Source of the DNA: Coriobacteriaceae bacterium
GTDB taxonomy: Bacteria; Actinomycetota; Coriobacteriia; Coriobacteriales; UMGS124
Length of the DNA: 7,323 nt
Direction: 5' to 3'
Assembly: GCA_019420325.1 (NCBI GenBank)
Contig: JAHZHK010000025.1
Span: 22,889-30,211, forward strand
A program made the translations under genes and the position numbers. Shown here piece by piece: positions 1 through 5,526 of this stretch (positions are counted from its first letter, which is position 1; every line of letters starts with the position of its first letter). Below the pieces are notes generated by a model, which saw nothing but the letters and a program-made list of their open reading frames with translations, had not been told where the DNA came from and searched no databases.

Positions 1-9
1 CATATCCCC

Positions 10-15
10 TATAGT
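10..15 (+). promoter_or_regulatory. Possible -10 box for the M28 peptidase gene
   Basis: TATAGT differs from the sigma-70 -10 consensus TATAAT at one base. It would place transcription start near position 22 and give a leader of about 38 nt. The matching -35 element would lie before the window begins, so the promoter cannot be confirmed here. Confidence 0.35.
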
Positions 16-42
16 TCTTCAGTTTCTACAACACCCACACTC

Positions 43-50
43 AAAGGGGG
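43..50 (+). promoter_or_regulatory. Ribosome binding site of the M28 peptidase gene
   Basis: AAAGGGGG ends nine bases before the ATG at 60. It is purine-rich, well spaced and supports that start over later ones, as does the intact signal peptide that begins at this ATG. Confidence 0.7.
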
Positions 51-59
51 ATTCACGCA

Positions 60-2135
60 ATGGATAGAAGGACGTTTGTCAAGACTGCAGCCTGCACCGC
101 ACTTGCCGCTGGAGTCGGCAGTCTGCCTGCAAGTTTCGCACTCGCGCAGCAAAATGCCGAGGCTTCATACGACCAGGTGCTCGCGCACATTGACACGGCC
201 TTCTCCGAGAGCATCGCAGATGCCATCTCGGCCCTTGGCGACAACCCTGATGTGGGCAACCGTAGCGCTGGTTCTCCTGCGGAGGCCCAGGTCATCGACT
301 TCATGGCTTCCAAGATGGAGGAGATCGGTCTCACCAACGTCACGAAGGACACCTTCACCTGCGACAACTGGACGTTTGAGAAGGCTCGCCTCTACCTGCC
401 GGGCAATGCCGGCACCGATGATTTCATCGCGCTGGGCGGTTTCGCCACCTCCATCGAAGCCGACATGGAGGAACTTGCCATCGTCGACGGTGGCCAGGGC
501 ACAATCGAGGACCTCGAGGGTCTCGACATCGCCGGCAAGCTCGTGCTCATCTCTATCGACCAGTATGCTGACTGGTGGATCAACCATCCCACCTACCAGG
601 CCCATCTCCTCGGCGCCCGCGCTGTTATTGCGTGCAACACGAGCGGCTTCTGCCAGTACGACGACGACACGGTGGGCTCGCAGGACGCCTGCGGCCCGCA
701 TGAGGCGGCTGCGCTCTCCATCAGCGTCAATGGCTACAAGGCCGTGCTCGACGCCATTGCGCAGGGCGGCGGCGAGGCGCTTGTGACGCTCGACGCGAAG
801 TCCGTCATCACGCTGGGCGGCCAGAGCGCCAACGTCTGGGGCGACATCCCTGGCGCCAGCGACGAGCTCATTCTCGTGGGCGCTCACATGGACGGCTACT
901 ACCATTCCTTCTTCGACGACGCTTTTGGCTGCAGCATCGCGCTCAGCATGGCCAAGGCTGTCATCGAGAGCGGCTACAAGCCCGCCAAGACGCTGCGCTT
1001 TGTCTTCCACGGCGCCGAGGAGTGGGGTAAGACCAACTGCGAGAGCGACTGGGCCGTCGGCTCGTGGAAGATGGTCACTGAGCTGCACCCCGAGTGGGCC
1101 GAGCAGGCGTTCATGATGCTCAACATCGACGATATGTTCAACCCGGAAGGCGAGGTCAACTATTGGCTGACCTGCCCCTATGAGCTTTTTGACTACACGT
1201 GCGGCGTGCTTGACTCTGTGTTTGCGGGATATCCGCAGTTCAACGTGGTCGTTGACGCTCCCTCCGACACCGGAACGGACCAATTCTGCTACTCGCAGTG
1301 CGGCGTGGCGGTCATTGATGCAGCCATGGGTGAGCCCGACGAGTGCTACTACAAGCGCAATCTCTACCACACCAACATGGACAACAAGTGCGTGGGAACC
1401 GACCCCGAGGCCTACCAGATGGTGCATGAGGTGTTCACCAAGCTGCTCGTGAGCGTGGACGCGCTCGCTGTGCGCCCCATGTTCTTCGCTCCCGAGCTCG
1501 TGGCGCTTGAGGAGGGCTTTGCGCCCGAGGTCGTTTCCAATCCCGAGGAGTTCCTCGAGAACCTCGCGGCCGTGCAGGAAGCGGCCCGTGCGCTCGACGA
1601 GCTGACCGAGTCTGCCCAGGTTGCCGACGCTCCCGCCCACAACAAGGCCCTCTTCGGCATCTATCGCGACATTCGCGCTGGCCTCTATGCATGGGACTGG
1701 AACGGTAGCGTGGTGTTCCCCTACGAGCAGGCTCAGGGCAACATCGCCGTACTTGAAGAGGCCATTGCCGCGCTCGAGGCCGGCGAGGGCGATCGCGCCT
1801 ATGACGACATTCTCTACCAGGTGGATTACAACTGGTACGCCTACAGCTTCTCCCAGGAGTGCTTCGAGGCTCAGCTCGTGCGCGTGCGCGACAACGCCGA
1901 GGGTACCTGGGGCGAAGGCCTCATCAAGTGCCCCTGCGAGAACCTCTACGACGTCATCGCCTTCCTGGGCGAGCACTATGGCGAGGAGGGCGTCGACTAC
2001 TCCGAGGCTATCGCCCGCCTGACCGAGGCTCGTACCAACCAGCAGATGAACCTCGATGAGATCACCGCTGAGATGACGCGTTGCCTTGCTGGCCTTGCCG
2101 AGTCGATGAACGAGGCTGTCGCCGCGAACGCATAG
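60..2135 (+). CDS. Tat-exported M28-family zinc metallopeptidase
   Basis: A 691-residue exported peptidase, by family probably an aminopeptidase or carboxypeptidase-like enzyme using two zinc ions. The N-terminus has a twin-arginine motif (RRTFVK, residues 3-8), a hydrophobic stretch and a likely AxA cleavage site at A27-L28-A29. Residues about 135-250 look like a protease-associated (PA) insertion. The M28 core then shows all expected residues: H276 and D278 in GAHMDG, bridging D286 in FDDAFG, E320 (base) and E321 (ligand) in FHGAEEWG, D357 in NIDDM, and H437 in YHTNMD. The catalytic site therefore looks intact. The last 220 residues or so are acidic and mainly helical, with no family I recognise. 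The gene stands alone on the plus strand; its left neighbour is outside the window. Substrate is unknown. Family assignment is firm; exopeptidase type and periplasmic-side or cell-surface location are inferred. Confidence 0.92.
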   Translation: MDRRTFVKTAACTALAAGVGSLPASFALAQQNAEASYDQVLAHIDTAFSESIADAISALGDNPDVGNRSAGSPAEAQVIDFMASKMEEIGLTNVTKDTFTCDNWTFEKARLYLPGNAGTDDFIALGGFATSIEADMEELAIVDGGQGTIEDLEGLDIAGKLVLISIDQYADWWINHPTYQAHLLGARAVIACNTSGFCQYDDDTVGSQDACGPHEAAALSISVNGYKAVLDAIAQGGGEALVTLDAKSVITLGGQSANVWGDIPGASDELILVGAHMDGYYHSFFDDAFGCSIALSMAKAVIESGYKPAKTLRFVFHGAEEWGKTNCESDWAVGSWKMVTELHPEWAEQAFMMLNIDDMFNPEGEVNYWLTCPYELFDYTCGVLDSVFAGYPQFNVVVDAPSDTGTDQFCYSQCGVAVIDAAMGEPDECYYKRNLYHTNMDNKCVGTDPEAYQMVHEVFTKLLVSVDALAVRPMFFAPELVALEEGFAPEVVSNPEEFLENLAAVQEAARALDELTESAQVADAPAHNKALFGIYRDIRAGLYAWDWNGSVVFPYEQAQGNIAVLEEAIAALEAGEGDRAYDDILYQVDYNWYAYSFSQECFEAQLVRVRDNAEGTWGEGLIKCPCENLYDVIAFLGEHYGEEGVDYSEAIARLTEARTNQQMNLDEITAEMTRCLAGLAESMNEAVAANA

Positions 2136-2194
2136 GAGCGGCGCCGCGGCGATTGGAAGTGCCGACGTCGCTGGTAGTCGAGAGAAAATCTGGC

Positions 2195-2250
2195 GCAGAA
2201 AAAGAGGGCGGTGCGGGAGCGTCTGTGAGCCGTCTGTTCCCGCATCGCCC
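2195..2250 (-). terminator. Rho-independent terminator, minus strand (perhaps bidirectional)
   Basis: Two 13-base arms at 2206-2218 and 2238-2250 pair over their whole length with one G-T wobble, around a 19-base loop. Read on the minus strand the stem is followed by CTCTTTTTCTG, a proper T-run, so it best ends transcription coming from the nuclease and FMN_bind relic. On the plus strand the bases after the stem are A/T-mixed without a T-run, so it is at most a weak terminator for the peptidase gene. Confidence 0.75.
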
Positions 2251-2265
2251 ATCTAATCTAAAAGG

Positions 2266-2455
2266 CTAGAGGCCCATTGCGGCCTTGACGGCCTCCTTCA
2301 GCGCGTTGGACGTCACGGTGGCCCCGCTTACCGTGTCGAGCGCGTCGATCTCTTCGGCGGTCGAGCCGGCAATGCCCATGGAAGTCTGCGGTTCCCCTCA
2401 CCGTGTCGAGCCCGTCGATTTCTTCCTGTGTTCGAACAGCCAACGAACTGCCCTA
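2266..2455 (-). pseudogene. Remnant of an FMN_bind domain, with a duplicated, frame-shifted motif
   Basis: Reading from 2379 down to the stop at 2266-2268 gives 37 residues containing LDTVSGATVTSN followed by ALKEAVKAAMGL. This is the C-terminal end of FMN_bind domains, where the threonine of the SGAT motif carries covalent FMN. Immediately upstream (2426-2389 on the minus strand) a second copy reads QEEIDGLDTVRGTA, clearly the same motif but with SGAT spoiled. An in-frame TAG at 2453-2455 closes off that reading frame, and the two copies are 70 bp apart and so in different frames. No convincing ribosome binding site precedes the ATG at 2379. I take this as the tail of a deleted gene, perhaps two tandem FMN_bind genes that collapsed by recombination. 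It lies directly after the nuclease stop codon and before the terminator at 2195-2250, which probably belonged to it. Confidence 0.75.
2331..2425. repeat. Imperfect 25-bp direct repeat, two copies
   Basis: Positions 2331-2355 and 2401-2425 match at 23 of 25 bases (both begin CCGTGTCGAG). Similarity extends weakly outward into a C-rich stretch. The repeat encodes, on the minus strand, the EEID(A/G)LDTV segment of the FMN_bind relic, so it is a duplicated coding segment and not a regulatory array. Confidence 0.8.
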
Positions 2456-2464
2456 GCTCGCCTT

Positions 2465-3571
2465 TTACGGATTGCAGTTCTTGCAGGGCAGGTAGCCCTG
2501 GGCGATGAGTTCGTCGCGGGTCTGGTCGCTGTCCATGCGGTTTTTGGCCTTGATTTTTGGCACAGACGAACAGCTGGGGTAATGGAACTTGCCCGTGTTC
2601 TTGTTGACCACGTAGGTCAGCGTCGAGGGCGTTTCGGCTGCATTGTCGGTGCCCTCGTCGCTTGCAACTGCAGTGGAGATGGGTGCAAGAGTTGCGACGC
2701 TCGCCGGGGCCGGCGTGCTCGAACTGCCTTGCGCTGCCGTCCCGTCGGCCCAGTTGTCGCCGGTCGCATAATCGATGGCAACGCCGGGCTGGATGTTGCG
2801 CAGGAATACGTTGAGCGACACGCCTTGCCCGCCGTCTTCCATGGACAGGGCCTCGATTTGCACGCCGCGCGCCACCAGCTCATCGCCTTCGAATACCGGG
2901 GTCACACGGTAGAGCACGTGGTTGCCGGTTTGCTCGATGTAGTTGAGCACCATGGCCTCGATGGGTTCCATGACGTCGGCGTTGAAGTGGCGCGTGCCCG
3001 TGATGAGGTTGCGCTCGTTGGCGTTTTGGCCTGACAGGCAGTGGGCGATCAGATGGCTGCGGTTGTAGAGGGACTCGTCCTCGATGAAGTCATAGAAATT
3101 TTGAACCCAGCCGCTCGGGTGCACCTCGCTTATGTCGCCGCGCGCGTCGGTCGGAAGCGTCTCGGGCCCCAGGCAGGCATATGCAGTGCCGCAGCGGCCC
3201 AGTCGATCGAGCCGGGAGAATGATTGAAAGGCCTCGGTGGTAGCGTCGTCGGTGGTGAACGAGGGAGTGTTGTTGTCGATCTCGACGTAATCGCCGGAGT
3301 CGGTTGCAGGGTTTGCGGCAACATAGGCATCAAGCGCGCCGAGGAAGTCTGTCCCTGAGACTGTCGAGGCGGACGGCAGTGCCTGTGCAGTGGCTGCCTC
3401 GCTGACAGACGCCGTCGTGTCAGCACATGCCCTGGTGGGCACGCCTGGCTGAGAGACTGCGAACACTGCGAGAACTATTGCAACCAGTGCGGCTGCCAAA
3501 GCTGCCAGGCCGCTCGCGGTCGAGTGGGCGTGCGTTGCCTGCGCGGACGAATTGTTTTGGAGATCTTTCAT
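2465..3571 (-). CDS. Exported DNA/RNA non-specific endonuclease with Ada-like zinc module
   Basis: A 368-residue protein. Residues about 20-40 form one hydrophobic segment, a signal peptide or anchor; a possible cleavage site is the ACA at 48-50. The nuclease core is marked by YNRSHLIAH (169-177), with H173 the expected catalytic base, and by GQNANERNLITGTR (181-194), which contributes the metal-binding asparagine. This is the pattern of the EndA-like branch of the DNA/RNA non-specific endonuclease family. After a low-complexity Ser/Thr/Ala/Pro linker (about 280-317), residues 318-368 form a small module with H330, C334, C363 and C366 that resembles the Ada metal-binding fold often found at the end of secreted nucleases. 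The likely role is degradation of extracellular nucleic acid for nutrients or during DNA uptake. The ribosome binding site is weak: AAGGA lies 13 bases before the ATG. No competence genes are nearby. Family is firm; biological role is inferred. Confidence 0.88.
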   Translation of the reverse strand: MKDLQNNSSAQATHAHSTASGLAALAAALVAIVLAVFAVSQPGVPTRACADTTASVSEAATAQALPSASTVSGTDFLGALDAYVAANPATDSGDYVEIDNNTPSFTTDDATTEAFQSFSRLDRLGRCGTAYACLGPETLPTDARGDISEVHPSGWVQNFYDFIEDESLYNRSHLIAHCLSGQNANERNLITGTRHFNADVMEPIEAMVLNYIEQTGNHVLYRVTPVFEGDELVARGVQIEALSMEDGGQGVSLNVFLRNIQPGVAIDYATGDNWADGTAAQGSSSTPAPASVATLAPISTAVASDEGTDNAAETPSTLTYVVNKNTGKFHYPSCSSVPKIKAKNRMDSDQTRDELIAQGYLPCKNCNP

Positions 3572-3741
3572 ATGCTGTGCGATGTCCTTGTCTGATAGTA
3601 GCTTCCAGACATCACCTTACCATGCTTGTACTTGCTACCTGGCGTTTTCGCAGAGTCTCCTTCAGGGTGCCTGGGAATAATCGGGATAAGACGCAATCAT
3701 GGCATGCTTCGCGCAGGCGCATGACGGGGTCGGGGAGAACA

Positions 3742-3770
3742 GCACCGCATTGTCAGAGCGTCCGCGATGC
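3742..3770 (-). terminator. Weak terminator candidate after the LuxR-type regulator
   Basis: On the minus strand, just past the regulator's TAA, arms GCATCGC and GCGGTGC pair over seven bases with one wobble around a 15-base loop, followed by TGTTCTCC. The T-tract is poor. The rest of the gap to the nuclease start (3572-3741) shows no promoter or other element I can support. Confidence 0.3.
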
Positions 3771-3776
3771 CCGCCG

Positions 3777-5186
3777 TTAAATCCCCAGCATCGCCTGCAG
3801 CTCGTCGCGGGTATGCACGCCGAGTTTGGTGTAGAGCCGTCGCGCATGGCCACGCACGGTGTTTTCGGATATGTAGAGCGTCTCGGCGATGTACATCTTG
3901 CTGCGTCCCTTGGCAAGCAGTTTGAGTACGTCGATCTCGCGGCCAGTGAGTCCATATTGCCGTCCAAGTTGCTCGCAGCGTTCGTCGATGCTGGCGAATT
4001 CCTCGGGGTCAACCTTGGTTCGCAGGTCGGCAAAGAGCCGCTGCACGTCGGGGTCGCGCGTCTCCAGACAAAACGCCATGACCACGCCGGTGACCCACAG
4101 CAGGGCCACGCCCAGTTCAGCCGACATCGTCGTTTCGCCGGAAATCAGACGCATGAGGATTAGGCCCAGGTAGTTTGCCCCCACGTACAGGCCCCATCCC
4201 AGACCGAACACCAGGTAGGGGTGATGGTCGCTGTGATGGGCGATGTCGGCCAGGACGAGCCACAGGAGCATCACGATGAGACTGAGGGTCACGCCGTCGC
4301 ACAGTCGTGGCAGAAGCGACGGCTCAAAAAGGCAGTCCGCGGCGATGGTGGTCGCCAAGAACAGGAACACGAATCGCCACAGTTGGGGAAAGTCGAGTGA
4401 GCGGTTGAGCCGAAACACCCATGCAAGCGCCGCCACGGCGAAGCCGATTTCAACAAAATGCCCGAGCAGGCGCCCCTCCAGGGCAAAGGCGTTTGAGATG
4501 GTAGCCAGCGAGGCAACCTGGCGCACAAAGCAGAACACAAACCCGCACAGGGCGACGCGCCACAGCGAGTGCAATGCCGACTTGCCGCTGTAGAGCACCT
4601 CTCCTCGTGGGGATTCAATCTGGGGGAGCTCGATTTTTGCGCACAGTCGCAGTGAGATGAGGGACACGATGGGAAGTGCAAGTGCCAGGCAAAACTCAAG
4701 CCAGGCGGGCGCCGCGTCGAAGGCTATCTTGATGGTTGAACCGGCGAGATAGGAGCCGAACAGGCATGCCACGGCGTTGCGGATGCCCATGTCGGCATAA
4801 GGCGCCGACCAGCGCAGATAGCCCCATCCCATGCACGCGCCCGCGAGGGCGACGTTGGCGGACGCCCAAATGGCGGAGTCGCCTGCAATCAACGTCGCCA
4901 GCAAGACGGACACCGTGCATGCGCACATGACAGCGGTCATGGGCACGTCGAACTTTCCGAGGCGCGTCATGTCTTTCTTGGTGCGAAACGCAAGGGCAAC
5001 GGCGAGCATCACGACGGCCATCGCGCCATAGATGCCGACCCATGTGGGGGAGATGCCCGAAGAGCGCAGCGGTGTGGTGTTGAACCAGTAGATCCAAACG
5101 TGCATGGTCCACAGGCTGAAGAGCGGCCATGTCTGTTTGAGGGGCATCGCCAGTATGCCCGCATCCAGTTGCTTTTCGTTTGCCAC
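3777..5186 (-). CDS. Membrane-bound LuxR-type transcriptional regulator (about 12 TM helices)
   Basis: A 469-residue one-component regulator. Residues 1-375 are hydrophobic with about twelve likely membrane helices (roughly 14-35, 47-67, 82-100, 105-123, 134-152, 160-180, 205-225, 238-258, 268-285, 298-314, 325-346, 354-374). Residues 405-469 are a LuxR/GerE helix-turn-helix: LTGREIDVLKLLAKGRS, then a recognition helix in SENTVRGHARRLYTKLGV. There is no receiver or kinase domain, so the membrane part is presumably the sensor. An unusual His-rich loop, HHSDHH, sits at 317-322. The frame stays open to an ATG at 5396, but the added 70 residues are polar, Arg/His/Cys-rich and cross the palindrome. 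The GTG at 5186 is preferred because AGGGGGG lies four bases before it. Such regulators are common in Eggerthellaceae next to the redox enzymes they control. Divergence from the flavoprotein gene suggests that gene is its target. The ligand is unknown. Confidence 0.9.
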   Translation of the reverse strand: MANEKQLDAGILAMPLKQTWPLFSLWTMHVWIYWFNTTPLRSSGISPTWVGIYGAMAVVMLAVALAFRTKKDMTRLGKFDVPMTAVMCACTVSVLLATLIAGDSAIWASANVALAGACMGWGYLRWSAPYADMGIRNAVACLFGSYLAGSTIKIAFDAAPAWLEFCLALALPIVSLISLRLCAKIELPQIESPRGEVLYSGKSALHSLWRVALCGFVFCFVRQVASLATISNAFALEGRLLGHFVEIGFAVAALAWVFRLNRSLDFPQLWRFVFLFLATTIAADCLFEPSLLPRLCDGVTLSLIVMLLWLVLADIAHHSDHHPYLVFGLGWGLYVGANYLGLILMRLISGETTMSAELGVALLWVTGVVMAFCLETRDPDVQRLFADLRTKVDPEEFASIDERCEQLGRQYGLTGREIDVLKLLAKGRSKMYIAETLYISENTVRGHARRLYTKLGVHTRDELQAMLGI

Positions 5187-5190
5187 TGTT

Positions 5191-5199
5191 CCCCCCTGG
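5191..5199 (-). promoter_or_regulatory. Ribosome binding site deciding the regulator's GTG start
   Basis: On the minus strand CCAGGGGGG is followed by AACA and then GTG. No comparable site precedes the far-upstream ATG at 5396. The first residues after the GTG (VANEKQLDAG) lead straight into the first membrane helix, which fits this family. Confidence 0.65.
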
Positions 5200-5275
5200 A
5201 CAGTTGTCGATTGCGCTTGACACGTGAAGTGTACTCCATGGGGGCACCTCTCGTGCGCGGAACGCCTGCCCGCCA

Positions 5276-5296
5276 ATAGGCACGATTCGTGCCTAT
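5276..5296. promoter_or_regulatory. Perfect 21-bp palindrome, candidate operator of the LuxR-type regulator
   Basis: The arms ATAGGCACGA and TCGTGCCTAT are exact reverse complements around a single central T. It lies 90 bp before the regulator's GTG and 231 bp before the flavoprotein's ATG. A ten-base perfect dyad with one-base spacing is typical of a dimeric helix-turn-helix operator. The loop is too short for an RNA hairpin with all pairs formed, and no T-run follows on either side, so a terminator is unlikely. Assignment to this regulator is inferred from position. Confidence 0.65.
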
Positions 5297-5333
5297 CTTG
5301 CATAGTGGCTGGTAAAAGGGCATGTCTGCAATG

Positions 5334-5384
5334 GGCACCCAACGGGTCTGCCTCAATGGGGAGCCGCGGGGCATGATGGGTGCC
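5334..5384. repeat. Second, spaced inverted repeat GGCACCCA / TGGGTGCC
   Basis: Eight-base perfect arms at 5334-5341 and 5377-5384 are separated by 35 bases. The GGCAC core is shared with the palindrome at 5276-5296. It may be a pair of further regulator half-sites or a leader hairpin of the flavoprotein transcript. The separation is long and chance is not excluded. Confidence 0.35.
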
Positions 5385-5512
5385 GTTCAACCGCATTCGG
5401 GCAAACGACCCCGTGGTTCCTGCAAAGTCATGACATGCGCAGGTATGGTGCGGTCCTGCCCGATCCGGTCAGGCTGTGTCGCCCATCAAGCCGATGGTGC
5501 GGCAAAGACAAG

Positions 5513-5521
5513 AAGAAGGAG
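5513..5521 (+). promoter_or_regulatory. Ribosome binding site of the flavoprotein gene
   Basis: AAGAAGGAG ends five bases before the ATG at 5527. This fixes the start at 5527 and not at the in-frame ATG at 5476, whose 17 extra residues would precede the Tat signal and would be partly encoded by the ribosome binding site itself. Confidence 0.85.
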
Positions 5522-5526
5522 TTCAC

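Larger units (their letters stand above)
5187..5526. promoter_or_regulatory. Divergent control region between regulator and flavoprotein genes
   Basis: This 340-bp gap holds the starts of two divergent genes. It contains the palindrome at 5276-5296 and five GGCAC/GTGCC half-sites in total: 5243-5247, two within the palindrome (5279-5283, 5289-5293), 5334-5338 and 5380-5384. A minus-strand TACACT at 5233-5228 could be the regulator's -10, but the -35 is poor. For the flavoprotein, CATAGT at 5301-5306 or TATGGT at 5444-5449 are possible -10 boxes, neither with a convincing -35. Before the flavoprotein start there are small hairpins (5455-5473, eight-base arms with one mismatch; 5483-5497, five-base arms). 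I see no coding sequence or RNA gene that I would support. Confidence 0.6.

Noticed and set aside
165..2252. 695-residue open frame antisense to the M28 peptidase
   Set aside because: It has no recognisable domain, is rich in Val/His/Gly/Ala as expected from antisense reading of GC-rich codons, and overlaps a gene with an intact catalytic site.
2266..2379. A functional 37-residue small protein
   Set aside because: The sequence is only the tail of an FMN_bind domain, with no fitting ribosome binding site and a broken duplicate directly upstream; a relic is the simpler reading.
2331..2425. Direct repeat as a CRISPR or attachment site
   Set aside because: Only two imperfect copies exist and both encode the same FMN_bind peptide; there are no cas, integrase or tRNA genes.
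2285..3034. 249-residue plus-strand frame over the nuclease gene
   Set aside because: It is a shadow of the minus-strand nuclease, without homology-like motifs or a ribosome binding site.
5276..5296. Palindrome as a transcription terminator or transposon end
   Set aside because: The spacer is one base, no T-run follows, and no transposase or target duplication is visible; its place between divergent genes fits an operator better.
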